From positions 1 to 64,000 of the forward strand of contig CAYNJF010000002.1 in the NCBI GenBank assembly GCA_964397555.1: a stretch of 64,000 nucleotides of DNA, read 5' to 3'. Positions 1-9,309 of this stretch are shown here, in pieces. Position 1 is the stretch's first letter, and every line of letters starts with the position of its first letter. The DNA comes from CAYNJF01 sp964397555 (lineage in GTDB: Bacteria > Pseudomonadota > Gammaproteobacteria > Berkiellales > Berkiellaceae). The position numbers and the translations under genes were made by a program. The notes below the pieces were generated by a model, which worked only from the letters and a program-made list of their open reading frames with translations, was not told the DNA's origin and did no database searches.

Positions 1-363
1 GACGCCATTATTGCAACGAATACCACTTTAGATAAAACGTCGCTAGAAAACTCTCATCGAGATATCCAAGGAGGTCTATCAGGAGCTCCTCTCAAAGAAC
101 GCTCCAATCAAGTGCTTGAGTGGATGGTTAAATCGATTGGCTCAGACGTTCCCATCATTGCTGTGGGTGGCATCCAGTCGGTCAAAGATGCCCAAGAGAA
201 GATAGATCTTGGGGCATCTTTAGTGCAAATTTACTCAGGCCTTATCTATCAAGGCCCCTCATTGGTGCATCAATTGGCCAAAGGGATTAAGCTTCGACCT
301 CAAGCTCACTCTCGCAAGAAGCCCCGTCACTCTCAACCGCTTTCAGAGCGTCAAGCTGGTTGA
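1..363 (+). CDS. pyrD: Dihydroorotate dehydrogenase (quinone), C-terminal part
   Basis: The reading frame is open from the first base, so the N-terminal part lies outside the window. The visible 120 residues carry the class 2 dihydroorotate dehydrogenase signature: an IATNTT motif, then GGLSGAPL, then the FMN-phosphate-binding stretch VGGIQSVKDAQEKI and GASLVQIYSGLIYQGP. The enzyme oxidises dihydroorotate to orotate at the inner membrane, passing electrons to quinone, in pyrimidine synthesis. The last 25 or so residues form a basic, Ser/Arg-rich tail beyond the usual family end. That tail is encoded in the 77 bases that overlap the convergent ParA gene. Confidence 0.93.
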   Translation, partial: DAIIATNTTLDKTSLENSHRDIQGGLSGAPLKERSNQVLEWMVKSIGSDVPIIAVGGIQSVKDAQEKIDLGASLVQIYSGLIYQGPSLVHQLAKGIKLRPQAHSRKKPRHSQPLSERQAG

Positions 364-1132
364 TTTGACCGGTCTGTAAGCTTTGGAAAATTCGCAAAAA
401 CTCGGAAGTGACTTTATGTTTGGGCGCGTAATGCACCAAAGGTAGGGCACAATCATGCGATTCTCTTATCTTCACCGACTGGGTAATGTAGCTTGGAATG
501 ATGGGCAGTCCCTCTACGGTTAAGTCATCAATCAGTTTTTGAGGTAGCTTTGCTGAGGGCTGATACTGATTCACAATGATGCCCTCCACACGAAGAGCTT
601 TGTGGTAGTGATCTCTCATATAGGTGACATTTTTAATCAAGTTAAAAATAGCCTGACGCGAGAAAAGATCACAATCGAAAGGAATCAAACAAGTGTCAGA
701 GGCAATCAATGCGGATTTCGTGTAAAAGCTGAAGGCTGGAGGGGTGTCCATGAAAACGACATCAAAGTGAGGCCCCTGATCAATCAAAGAGCGTAATTTA
801 AAGAATTTTTCTCGTGCGTTGAGAGGGTGGATTAAAGCCTCAAGTTCTCCGCTAGCAGGCAGAATAAAAAGATTTTTAAACGGCGTAGGGTGCACATATT
901 TAGGGGCATCTTTATGACTGTAGGTCATGTCTAACACAGACTGAAAATAGTCACTTAGGGTGGGAGAGATTTTGTCTGCGTGCTGACCGAGCAAGTATTG
1001 AGTGGAGTTGGATTGTGGATCTAAGTCGACAACTAAGGTTCTTAGACCTCGGTCGGCAGCAATCGCGGCTAGGTTGCAAGTGATGGTTGATTTACCCACC
1101 CCACCTTTTTGATTAAAAATCACTCGTCTCAT
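287..1132 (-). CDS. Orphan ParA/Soj-family ATPase
   Basis: A 281-residue P-loop ATPase of the ParA/MinD class. The deviant Walker A motif KGGVGKST is at residues 9-16, the A' motif VVDLDPQ at 34-40, and a Walker B-like VVFMDTPP follows. Such proteins position DNA or large complexes by ATP-dependent polymerisation or DNA binding. No parB or parS-like partner lies next to it, so its cargo is unknown. I chose the ATG at 1132 over the in-frame ATG at 1147 because AAAGGA, which contains the upstream ATG, lies at Shine-Dalgarno distance before it. The C-terminus is acidic and overlaps the end of pyrD tail-to-tail. Confidence 0.85.
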   Translation of the reverse strand: MRRVIFNQKGGVGKSTITCNLAAIAADRGLRTLVVDLDPQSNSTQYLLGQHADKISPTLSDYFQSVLDMTYSHKDAPKYVHPTPFKNLFILPASGELEALIHPLNAREKFFKLRSLIDQGPHFDVVFMDTPPAFSFYTKSALIASDTCLIPFDCDLFSRQAIFNLIKNVTYMRDHYHKALRVEGIIVNQYQPSAKLPQKLIDDLTVEGLPIIPSYITQSVKIRESHDCALPLVHYAPKHKVTSEFLRIFQSLQTGQINQLDALKAVESDGASCESELEVEA

Positions 1133-1270
1133 GCTCAGTCCTTTCAATGGGTTTGTTTAGGTTTAGCTTAAAAGCCTTTTTAAGAAAATGTCAAAGCCTT
1201 CCTTGAACCAAATAAGTCAATCAGATAACTTCTTGCGTTCGCTCCACCGATGAGTATTTGAGTCATTTGG

Positions 1271-1279
1271 TGGTATAAT
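1271..1279 (+). promoter_or_regulatory. Extended -10 promoter for korAB
   Basis: TGG followed by a perfect TATAAT (1274-1279) forms an extended -10 element about 41 bases before the korA start. No good -35 hexamer is visible at 16-18 bases, which is normal for extended -10 promoters. Transcription would begin near 1286. Confidence 0.55.
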
Positions 1280-1320
1280 ATCGGCCTTCCAGGTTTTAGT
1301 TGTAAGATTGGTCGGTATTC

Positions 1321-3138
1321 GTGAATTCACAAGAACAACAGTCAGTCGTTGTCGGCTTTGCCGGTGACTCAGGCGATGGCATTCAGGTCATCGGGCAACA
1401 ATTTTCACTGGCTTGCGCCTTATTTGGTAATGACATTCAAACATTTCCTGATTTTCCAGCCGAAATCAGAGCTCCAGCGGGCACCATTGCTGGTGTCTCT
1501 GGCTATCAGCTTAAGTTTGCCTCAAAAGACATTCATACACCAGGGGATCGGTTAGATACACTGGTTGCTTTCAATCCGGCGGCCTTACTTCAGGCCTTGC
1601 CCAAACTAAAGCCCGGCGGGCTGATTTTGGTCGATCAAGACAAATTCACCGAAAAAGACTTTAAAAAAGCTCAAGTGGAAGGTAGTCCTATCGAGCAAGT
1701 CGAGGCCAAAGGGTTTTGTGTCATCCAAGTTCCGATGACCACGCTCGTGATTGAAGCGTTAAAAGATTCAAACGTATCAAGAGCTAAACAAAAGAAGTCT
1801 AAAAACTTATTTGCCCTGGGTATGGTCTCTTGGATTTACGGCAGGCCCCTTGATTCAGCGATGGGCTGGATTAGAGAGAAGTTTGGTAAAGACAACGACC
1901 TGATGGAAGCCAACTTAGTCGCCCTAAATGCCGGATCGGATGTTGCCTCGACGATGGAGATTCTTCCTCGATTGGAAGCGCCAGGTCCTGCTAGTTTGCC
2001 CAAAGGAGACTACCGTCAATTAACGGGTAATGAGGGGTTGTGTTTAGGCGCGTTAACGGCTTCTTTTCAGATGGGAAAAGAGCTGTTTGTCTCAGGTTAT
2101 CCCATCACCCCAGCGTCAGACATCTTGCATTGGTTTGCCTCTAAGCCCTTTGTCACGACCTTACAAGCAGAGGACGAGATGGCAGCAGCAGGTGCAGCCT
2201 TAGGCGCCTCCTTTGGCGGAGCCATGGGGATGACCATGACCTCTGGGCCAGGCATGGACTTAAAAGCTGAGATGATGGGACTTGCGGTGATGACCGAGCT
2301 TCCTATGGTGGTCATTGATGTTCAGCGAGCAGGCCCTTCAACCGGCATGCCCACTAAGGTTGAGCAAGCGGATTTATTAATGGCCATGTATGGCCGCCAT
2401 GGCGATTGCCCGGTGCCAGTGTTAGCGCCTGCAACCCCTGCCGATTGTTATGACATTATGATCGAAGCTTGGCAATATGCTTGCGAGTACATGACGCCCG
2501 TGATTGTGCTCTCGGATGCGTATTTAGCGAACAGCGCGCAACCGTGGAGGATACCTACCAAAGAAGAGTATCCTACACTTAAGGCCTCAACGGCTCCCCA
2601 AGCGGATGAGTTTAAGCCTTATCAGCGCGATGACTCATTGAAGCGTCCATGGGTGGCTCCTGGCACAGACGGCTTTGAGCACCGGCTTGGTGGCTTAGAA
2701 AAAACCGGTGATGAGGGTAACATCAGTTACTGCCCAGACAACCACAAATCGATGGTTGAGCTTAGAGCCAAAAAAATAAACAACATACAGGACGTTTTAC
2801 CAAAACCATGGCTTGAAGGCGCGCACACTGGCCGTTGTCTCATGGTCGGGTGGGGCAGCACGTACGGTGCTTTATCCAGTGCCTTAAACCAAATGGGGCG
2901 TTCTGATGTGGCGCTGCTTCATCTTCGTCATCTTCATCCTTTTGCAAAAGAAGTGGGTGAGATATTAAAACGATTCGACACCGTCTGTGTTTTTGAGTTG
3001 AACCAGGGGCACTTATGTAAAATGCTCAGAAGTGAGTTTTTAGTGGATGCCAAATCCATGCCGTGTGTGCCGGGACGACCACTTAGGGTCGAAGAGGTAT
3101 GCCAGATGATTGAACAAGCATTAGAGGTGAGTGCATGA
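1321..3138 (+). CDS. korA: 2-oxoacid:acceptor oxidoreductase, fused gamma-alpha subunit
   Basis: A 605-residue subunit of a 2-oxoacid (probably 2-oxoglutarate):ferredoxin oxidoreductase, which decarboxylates a 2-oxoacid to the acyl-CoA and reduces a low-potential carrier. Residues 1 to about 190 are the gamma domain (FAGDSGDGIQVIGQQF, PDFPAEIRAPAGTIAG). The alpha, pyrimidine-binding domain follows, with GYPITPASDIL and GLAVMTELPMVVIDVQRAGPS. The gamma-alpha fusion and length match the KorA type. The start is GTG with only a weak ribosome site. It overlaps korB by 4 bases (ATGA), so the two are translationally coupled. The natural substrate is inferred from family resemblance. Confidence 0.9.
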   Translation: MNSQEQQSVVVGFAGDSGDGIQVIGQQFSLACALFGNDIQTFPDFPAEIRAPAGTIAGVSGYQLKFASKDIHTPGDRLDTLVAFNPAALLQALPKLKPGGLILVDQDKFTEKDFKKAQVEGSPIEQVEAKGFCVIQVPMTTLVIEALKDSNVSRAKQKKSKNLFALGMVSWIYGRPLDSAMGWIREKFGKDNDLMEANLVALNAGSDVASTMEILPRLEAPGPASLPKGDYRQLTGNEGLCLGALTASFQMGKELFVSGYPITPASDILHWFASKPFVTTLQAEDEMAAAGAALGASFGGAMGMTMTSGPGMDLKAEMMGLAVMTELPMVVIDVQRAGPSTGMPTKVEQADLLMAMYGRHGDCPVPVLAPATPADCYDIMIEAWQYACEYMTPVIVLSDAYLANSAQPWRIPTKEEYPTLKASTAPQADEFKPYQRDDSLKRPWVAPGTDGFEHRLGGLEKTGDEGNISYCPDNHKSMVELRAKKINNIQDVLPKPWLEGAHTGRCLMVGWGSTYGALSSALNQMGRSDVALLHLRHLHPFAKEVGEILKRFDTVCVFELNQGHLCKMLRSEFLVDAKSMPCVPGRPLRVEEVCQMIEQALEVSA

Positions 3139-4118
3139 AACAGGCATTGAAATTAACCCGACAAGACTTTGTCTCAGACAATGAAGTCCGTTGGTGCCCT
3201 GGGTGCGGTGATTACGCGATCTTAGCGACCATGCAACGAACCTTACCCATGATGAACATTGCCAAAGAAGACGTAGCGTTTATTTCTGGCATTGGCTGTT
3301 CCTCACGTTTTCCCTATTACTTAGATTGCTTTGGGTTTCATACGATTCACGGAAGAGCCCCAACCATTGCCACAGGCCTGAAACTTGCTCGCCCGGACTT
3401 GCATGTCTTTATTGTGACAGGTGATGGCGATGGGTTAAGCATCGGATCAAATCACTTATTGCACCTGATTCGAAAAAACATCAACGTGACCGTGCTTTTG
3501 TTCAATAATCGTATTTACGGGTTAACAAAAGGGCAATATTCACCCACCTCGGAAACGGGTAAGAAAACCAAGTCATCCCCTCGTGGTTCTCTAGAGCAAG
3601 GGGTATGCCCAACGCAATTCGCTTTGAGTGCGGGGGCGACGTTTGTGGCTCGCTCGATTGATGTGGATGCAAAAGGGTTGCAAGACATATTGTTGCAAGC
3701 GGTGGCTCATCAAGGCACTTCATTTATTGAAATCTATCAAAATTGCAACGTCTTTAATGACGGGGCGTTTGCCCAAGAGGCAGAACGGGCAACGCGCGCA
3801 CAAAACACGCTAGCCCTTAGGCCTGGAGAGCCCATGCGCTTTGGTCAAGAAGGGGAGCATAAAGTGGTTCGCACGGCCAATGGCTTATCCGTCTCCGATG
3901 ATCCTTCTGCTGACGCATTGTTGCATGAGACGAATCATGACGATGGCTTATTGCTCGAGCTTGCCAAATGGCGATTGCCTGAGAGTCCTTGCGTGACAGG
4001 TATTTTCAGACAAGTTGAAGCCCCAACCTTTGAAACGGCTCATCATCAACGAAAAACCTCACTTGAGGATTTACAAAGTGTGCTTAGTCGGGGCGAGGCT
4101 TGGAAGATAGGTAGTTGA
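3135..4118 (+). CDS. korB: 2-oxoacid:acceptor oxidoreductase, beta subunit
   Basis: A 327-residue beta subunit that binds thiamine diphosphate and an iron-sulfur cluster. CPGCGDYA (Cys21, Cys24), the GIGCSSRFPYY cysteine and the later QNCNVFND cysteine are the expected four cluster ligands. The ThDP/Mg motif is GDGDGLSIGSNH followed by LLFNNRIYGLTKGQ. The C-terminal extension after NCNVFND is standard for KorB. It is coupled to korA. Its last 35 bases overlap the convergent GHKL ATPase gene. Confidence 0.92.
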   Translation: MKQALKLTRQDFVSDNEVRWCPGCGDYAILATMQRTLPMMNIAKEDVAFISGIGCSSRFPYYLDCFGFHTIHGRAPTIATGLKLARPDLHVFIVTGDGDGLSIGSNHLLHLIRKNINVTVLLFNNRIYGLTKGQYSPTSETGKKTKSSPRGSLEQGVCPTQFALSAGATFVARSIDVDAKGLQDILLQAVAHQGTSFIEIYQNCNVFNDGAFAQEAERATRAQNTLALRPGEPMRFGQEGEHKVVRTANGLSVSDDPSADALLHETNHDDGLLLELAKWRLPESPCVTGIFRQVEAPTFETAHHQRKTSLEDLQSVLSRGEAWKIGS

Positions 4119-4626
4119 TGCAATCAACTCGATTACCAGGTTCGTGGTAGTTAAGCTCATCAAATCCAATTTGTTTGGCGAGAAAAATGCCGCGCCCATT
4201 TGAGCGATGTTCAGGGGCGCGCTCGTTCTCATAGGATTGCCAGTCAAACCCAACCCCTTCATCTTTGACCGTGGTGATGATTCGCTCATCGTTCATGTCA
4301 AACTGAACATGCACTTTCTTATGGCGATTCTCAGGCAAATTCAAGCGACGCTGTATCTCGTTGACCCAACGATTTTCAGCTTGCAGCGCCGTTTTTTCTT
4401 CACACTTGATGCCCAAATTACCATGCTCAATGGCGTTGTAAAAAATTTCAGTTAACCCAAGTCGAGCATTGATTGGAAAGGGATATAAATTCGATAATCT
4501 TTCCGCGATGACAGCAGATTCCTCGAAAGTTTGGAACTCAAACTGCCGATGTATAACTAGGCCCCTTTGTTTTACATCGGTGGCTCTAGAGGATATAGGC
4601 TTTGAGGACGATGACTTAGCGTTCAA
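4084..4626 (-). CDS. RsbW-like GHKL ATP-binding regulator
   Basis: A 180-residue single-domain protein of the HATPase_c_2 (RsbW/SpoIIAB anti-sigma kinase-like) type. The N-box is LTEIFYNAIEHGN (about residues 58-70), the G1 box is DEGVGFDW and the G2-like box is RSNGRGIFLAKQIGFDEL. Such proteins phosphorylate partner-switching regulators or act as receiver-linked ATPases. There is no sensory or dimerisation domain. It lies tail-to-tail with korB and divergent from the PAS kinase at 4695, so a shared signalling role with the kinase is possible but only inferred. Confidence 0.75.
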   Translation of the reverse strand: MNAKSSSSKPISSRATDVKQRGLVIHRQFEFQTFEESAVIAERLSNLYPFPINARLGLTEIFYNAIEHGNLGIKCEEKTALQAENRWVNEIQRRLNLPENRHKKVHVQFDMNDERIITTVKDEGVGFDWQSYENERAPEHRSNGRGIFLAKQIGFDELNYHEPGNRVDCINYLSSKPRPD

Positions 4627-4694
4627 ACTCGTGTAAATCCTTGTAAGTTATTTTAACTATAGTACAGCGACTCAATTTGAGCATGAGGTACACA

Positions 4695-6674
4695 GTGGCT
4701 GAATCATACAAAACAATTCCATTTGGCAAAAAGCTACTTTTGATATTAATGCTAACCAACATGGCGTCAATCGCTGCCACGATTGGTGGCTTTTGGATTT
4801 ACGATTATCATAAGAATGGGATGATTGTGAACCAAAAGACCTATCTGTTTGAACAGTGGGTAGCTCCGGTAGCCAAACAAGCCCTTAAAAACTCCAACCC
4901 TGAACTTTTGACCAATGCGGTTGAACAGGCGCATCTTGGGTATCAATTTGAATTGACCAAGCCATCGGGTGAAGTCTTCAGCCACTCCACAGATCAGTCG
5001 CTTTTGAGTCTAACGGACCAAGAGAAGAAGGGCTACTTTCAGCACGCCTTGACCATTACAGAAAATGGTCAGACCTTAGGAACCTTATACGTCATTCAAG
5101 ATTTGACCTTTACCCTGGAAAGCATCCATATTGAGTTAGTCCTTGGGGTATTTATATTTTTCATCATCACTTTAGTCACATACCTTGTTGCAAGGGTAGT
5201 GACCTCAAAAGCAACCTCATCCATTCAAAGCTTAACGCAAGTGGCCACTAAAGTTGCGCATGAAAAAGACTTCAATTTACGCGCGCAGAAAACCACAAAC
5301 GATGAATTTGGTGTGTTAACAGATGCCTTTAACTTAATGTTGAATGAAATCCAGCAGCTTGAAGATGCGCATGCGGATCAGCTCCAATTAGCGGATGATT
5401 CTTACCACAAAATGAAGTTTCTCTTAGAGCACACTGAAAAAACAAAACGCACCTTAGAAGAAGAGGCCATCCAAAGACTTTTGTTTGAGGAAGACTTGAA
5501 GAGAACGCGTAATCATCTTAATGATATTATTAATTCCATGCCATCGATGCTTGTTTGTGTGGATGAAAAAGGCGTCATTACCGAGTGTAATCAGTCTGCC
5601 GCAAAAATGGCTGAAATTGACCATGATGATTTATTGTCTAAGTCGGTCAATGATACCTACGCTTGGCTTCGTCCTTACATGGAAATCGTAGACTCAAGCA
5701 TTGAGCAACGACAGGTTAGATCGGTGGAGAAGATTGCTTTAAAGGATGGCGATCAAGACTACTATTATAATTTATTGATTTACCCTTTGACTCAAACCAG
5801 CTCGAACGGTGCGGTGATCCGGATCGATGACATCTCTAATCAGGTGCGCATGGAAAACATGATGGTACAAACTGAAAAGATGATGTCGGTGGGTGGGCTT
5901 GCAGCAGGGATGGCGCATGAAATCAATAACCCACTTGGGGGTATCTTGCAAAGCGCGCAAAACTTAGTTCGACGTATTGATCCGAATTTGAAAAAGAATC
6001 AAGAAGAAGCAGAAAAACTGGATCTGTCCCTTGAAGTGATGCATCAGTATCTCGAAGTGCGTGGCATCAATCGTTTTATTGATGGGATCCGTGACTCAGG
6101 TGAAAGAGCCGCTCAAATTGTACGAAACATGCTCCAATTCTCAAGAAAGTCTGACAATACGGTTTTGACACCCACCGATTTGTCTGCCTTACTCGACCGC
6201 TCGGTCTCCTTGGCCGCCAACGATTATGACATGAAAAAGAGTTACGATTTTCGTAAGATAACCATCGTCAAAGACTACGATGATGATTTATGTCAGGTGC
6301 CTTGTGTCGCTTCTGAAATCGAGCAAGTGATCCTTAACTTATTAAGAAATGCTGCCCAAGCGATGCATGAACAAACGGATAATGCGGAGCCAACCATCAA
6401 AGTCAAAACGCATCACGATAATGAGTATGCCATCATCGATGTGACCGACAACGGACCCGGCATGGCGCCAGAACAAGCCTCAAGAATCTTTGAGCCCTTT
6501 TTTACGACCAAAGAAGTCGGTGTGGGGACAGGGCTTGGCCTAAGTGTATCGTTTTTTATCATTGAGTCAAAACATGAGGGGCATATGGAGGTACACTCTG
6601 TGGAAGGGGTTGGTACCACATTTACCATCACGATTCCGTTAAAGCATGAAAAAGAGCAGCTTAAAACAGGCTAA
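4695..6674 (+). CDS. Membrane PAS-domain sensor histidine kinase
   Basis: A two-transmembrane histidine kinase of about 659 residues. TM1 is near residues 12-38, followed by a periplasmic sensor of about 100 residues. TM2 (FIFFIITLVTYLVARVV) leads into a HAMP linker, a coiled coil, and a PAS domain (LNDIINSMPSMLVCVDEKG). The phosphoacceptor box is AAGMAHEINNPLGG, and the ATP-binding domain has LRNAAQAM, DNGPGMAPE and GTGLGLSVS. A GTG at 4695, 6 bases after GAGG, has the best ribosome site; ATG 4683 and TTG 4677 are alternatives. No response regulator lies nearby. Its last 4 bases overlap slt. Confidence 0.88.
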   Translation: MAESYKTIPFGKKLLLILMLTNMASIAATIGGFWIYDYHKNGMIVNQKTYLFEQWVAPVAKQALKNSNPELLTNAVEQAHLGYQFELTKPSGEVFSHSTDQSLLSLTDQEKKGYFQHALTITENGQTLGTLYVIQDLTFTLESIHIELVLGVFIFFIITLVTYLVARVVTSKATSSIQSLTQVATKVAHEKDFNLRAQKTTNDEFGVLTDAFNLMLNEIQQLEDAHADQLQLADDSYHKMKFLLEHTEKTKRTLEEEAIQRLLFEEDLKRTRNHLNDIINSMPSMLVCVDEKGVITECNQSAAKMAEIDHDDLLSKSVNDTYAWLRPYMEIVDSSIEQRQVRSVEKIALKDGDQDYYYNLLIYPLTQTSSNGAVIRIDDISNQVRMENMMVQTEKMMSVGGLAAGMAHEINNPLGGILQSAQNLVRRIDPNLKKNQEEAEKLDLSLEVMHQYLEVRGINRFIDGIRDSGERAAQIVRNMLQFSRKSDNTVLTPTDLSALLDRSVSLAANDYDMKKSYDFRKITIVKDYDDDLCQVPCVASEIEQVILNLLRNAAQAMHEQTDNAEPTIKVKTHHDNEYAIIDVTDNGPGMAPEQASRIFEPFFTTKEVGVGTGLGLSVSFFIIESKHEGHMEVHSVEGVGTTFTITIPLKHEKEQLKTG

Positions 6675-8632
6675 GGCTCGATTTTTTGAACCGGCACCAT
6701 GATGGTGTCAAGAGCCAAGGGTTGGCCTTCTAGTCCTCGATACACCCCAATCGTCGCAACGATGTTCTTAACGTAGTTGCGAGTCTCTAAAAAGGGCATG
6801 GCGTCAATCCAAATATCCGCATCCACCGGCTTTAAGGGTAACCAACTTTCAACGCGATTTAAACCTGCATTGTAAGAGGCCGTAGAGATAATCATATGCC
6901 CATCAAATTTATCATATAGGCTTTTCAAGTACGTGGTCCCTAAAGAGAGATTGATGTCTGGATTTTTTAAATCATAAATGGAGGGTTTGGGAAGGTGAAA
7001 TTTCGTTGCCACATAACGCGCCGTTGCTGGCATCAGCTGCATAAGACCGTATGCCCCAGCGGAGGACTTAACCGCTGATGAGAATAAGCTCTCTTGTCGA
7101 GTCAAGGCAAAAACCCAATGAGGGTCAATGTCAAGTTTGTTAGCAATGCGCTCAATGTCATCTCCATACCCTTTTGGGAAACGCATTTCAAGCGCATGAT
7201 ATTGGTTCGCCCTTGTGATGGCAATGATTGAAAAATCGGGCCACTTCTCTTGTTGAGCAATCACACTCGCCGCAATTTGTTCTTGTTTGCTCAAGGACTT
7301 GATCCATGCGACCCATTCTGCTCGAGACTGGGTGATTCGGTTATGGTGCTTCAACTCTCGAATACGCTTGATGACTGGTGAATCTGATAATTCATCCATC
7401 ATGTTTGGTTCTGAGCTGGCAGGTTGGTGATTAAGCTCAAAGGGCTTTGATAGTCGAGAGGAGGCGAGAAGGCCATAGTAATGCCTTTGCTTGGCCAATC
7501 CTTGATACAAGCGATTTGCTCGATCAAGCTCTCCTATTTGCTCCAGTGAACGGGCTCGCCAATATTGCCATATTGGGCGCTTTTTCTCTTGTTGTGGAAG
7601 TGCATCGATGTGTTTTAAAGCATCGCCAAACTCCCCAAGAAGTAAGTTGTATCGGATGAGCCAGTGGTGTGCGACCAAGCCGAGCTTATCATGAGGAATG
7701 CCTGACAACCAATCAAGGGCCTTAACATCGCGTTGATGGGCAAGACGAACACCTAGGTCCTCTCTCATTTTCATACGGGTGTTGTCACTTAAGCTGAAGG
7801 TGCGAGCCCACGAAGCATAGACAGTTTTGGATTGCTCGGGTTTGAGTCGATTAAGTCTATGAAAACTCTGCCATACGATCGACTCTTTTTGATTTGAAGC
7901 TTTGATCAAAGCCTGATTCGACAACTTCTCAAGCTGGTTTGGGTTCTTCACGACTTGGATCCACGCGTTTCCGAGCGCTTGTTCATCCGCTGGAAGTTGC
8001 TTGTTTAAATACTTGGCCAGCCCCCATTGATGAGCCCCTATCGCTTTTTCCAATCTACTTCGAATATGTTCATTTTTGATGACACCTTGGCTTTGCATCA
8101 AGGCAAACAAACCATCACAGGCTTTAGGGGCTGAGCGCCCTTGATTCCATAAGGAGAGCGCTTGAGTCAAGACCAGCTTATTGCGGGTGTGCGAATAATC
8201 AGCGTGTGCTTTTAGACATTTCATCGATGTGGATTTAAGGGCCGGATCGGCCAATGACCACCCTTGCCTAAACAAAGACCACTGAGCATACTTTCCTCGC
8301 TCTTTAAGCCATTGGTGCAAGAGGACTCGATTCACCGGGACATCAGGATAGCGCTTGAAAAAAGACTCAATTTCCCAAAATTGAACGTGTAGAGCTGGAT
8401 TATTCTTCGTCATCTTGATTCGCTTGCTGATGAAAGCAAATTCAAGGTAGGGAAGTAAAGGGTAATCTTTCAGTTTTTGCGCATGTAATTGATACAGATC
8501 AAACCGGCCTTGCTTGATGGCATAATTGGCCTTTTTAAACGTGGCACGCTGCTCATCCAGGCTCGCTCCTTGGACCGAACTGGTCATGCTCCATGCTAAT
8601 AAAACAAGCAGTAAATATTTCAAATGAACCAC
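6671..8632 (-). CDS. slt: Soluble lytic murein transglycosylase
   Basis: A 653-residue periplasmic enzyme close in length to E. coli Slt70. It cleaves the MurNAc-GlcNAc bond to leave 1,6-anhydro-muropeptides. A signal peptide occupies about the first 22 residues (LLLVLLAWSMTSSVQG). A long helical superhelix domain follows, then the C-type lysozyme-like domain with TRQESLFSSAVKSSAGAYGLMQ, where Glu514 is the expected catalytic acid, and LMPATARYVA, TASYNAGLNRV and ETRNYVKN. The anhydro products would be handled by NagZ (31955) and the YkuD enzyme (31455) of this window. Confidence 0.95.
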   Translation of the reverse strand: MVHLKYLLLVLLAWSMTSSVQGASLDEQRATFKKANYAIKQGRFDLYQLHAQKLKDYPLLPYLEFAFISKRIKMTKNNPALHVQFWEIESFFKRYPDVPVNRVLLHQWLKERGKYAQWSLFRQGWSLADPALKSTSMKCLKAHADYSHTRNKLVLTQALSLWNQGRSAPKACDGLFALMQSQGVIKNEHIRSRLEKAIGAHQWGLAKYLNKQLPADEQALGNAWIQVVKNPNQLEKLSNQALIKASNQKESIVWQSFHRLNRLKPEQSKTVYASWARTFSLSDNTRMKMREDLGVRLAHQRDVKALDWLSGIPHDKLGLVAHHWLIRYNLLLGEFGDALKHIDALPQQEKKRPIWQYWRARSLEQIGELDRANRLYQGLAKQRHYYGLLASSRLSKPFELNHQPASSEPNMMDELSDSPVIKRIRELKHHNRITQSRAEWVAWIKSLSKQEQIAASVIAQQEKWPDFSIIAITRANQYHALEMRFPKGYGDDIERIANKLDIDPHWVFALTRQESLFSSAVKSSAGAYGLMQLMPATARYVATKFHLPKPSIYDLKNPDINLSLGTTYLKSLYDKFDGHMIISTASYNAGLNRVESWLPLKPVDADIWIDAMPFLETRNYVKNIVATIGVYRGLEGQPLALDTIMVPVQKIEP

Positions 8633-8712
8633 ATTTCACCAACCCCTTTCGTTAAGCATAGAAGAGAACACTCTTGTGTGTTTAAGGCAGGTTTTATGCT
8701 AATATCGCTGCT

Positions 8713-9309
8713 TTGCAGCGCCCTGGAGCAAGTGCTTTCGTACTGATCATTGATAATCACGATTCCTTCGTATACAACTTGGCTAGATATGTGACTGAGC
8801 TTGGTTTTAAGGTTAAGGTCATTCGATCGGATGCCATCGATGTGCCACGCATTAAAGCTTTGAGCCCATCTCACATTGTCTTGTCGCCTGGGCCATGCAC
8901 CCCCAATGAAGCTGGAGTGAGCCTTGAAGTCATCGCTGAGCTTTATCGAGAGGTCCCTATTTTAGGGGTGTGTCTCGGGCATCAGGCGATTGCGCAGGCA
9001 TTTGGGGGGCACATTATACGAACTAAAGCTCCGATGCATGGCAAACAAGATCAGGTTTGCCATCAGGGGAATGGGGTTTTTCGTGGTTTACCGTCCCCCC
9101 TCAAAGTGGCTCGATACCATTCCCTTGAGGTGGATAGGGTTTCACTCCCTTATGAGCTCAAAATCAATTGTGAAAGTGCGGATGGGATTATCATGGGTCT
9201 TCATCATCAAACGTATCCAACCATTGGCGTCCAATTCCACCCAGAATCGGTATTAACGAGTCATGGCCATCAGCTATTGAAAAACTTTTTGGACATGCGC
9301 ATTTACTGA
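8713..9309 (+). CDS. Glutamine amidotransferase, anthranilate/aminodeoxychorismate synthase component II
   Basis: A 198-residue class I glutamine amidotransferase of the TrpG/PabA type, supplying ammonia for anthranilate or 4-amino-4-deoxychorismate synthesis. IIDNHDSFVYNL is the typical N-terminus, GVCLGHQAIA holds nucleophile Cys87, and GVQFHPES holds the catalytic His and Glu. No component I gene (trpE/pabB) is in the window, so the branch cannot be decided. There is no ATG or GTG at the expected start. The TTG at 8713 adds nine residues before the conserved N-terminus, and a CTG nearer to it is the alternative. Confidence 0.88.
   Translation: MQRPGASAFVLIIDNHDSFVYNLARYVTELGFKVKVIRSDAIDVPRIKALSPSHIVLSPGPCTPNEAGVSLEVIAELYREVPILGVCLGHQAIAQAFGGHIIRTKAPMHGKQDQVCHQGNGVFRGLPSPLKVARYHSLEVDRVSLPYELKINCESADGIIMGLHHQTYPTIGVQFHPESVLTSHGHQLLKNFLDMRIY

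Noticed and set aside
287..1132. ParA as a sign of an integrated plasmid or origin region
   Set aside because: There is no parB, parS-like repeats, rep gene or iterons, and the gene sits among ordinary chromosomal genes.
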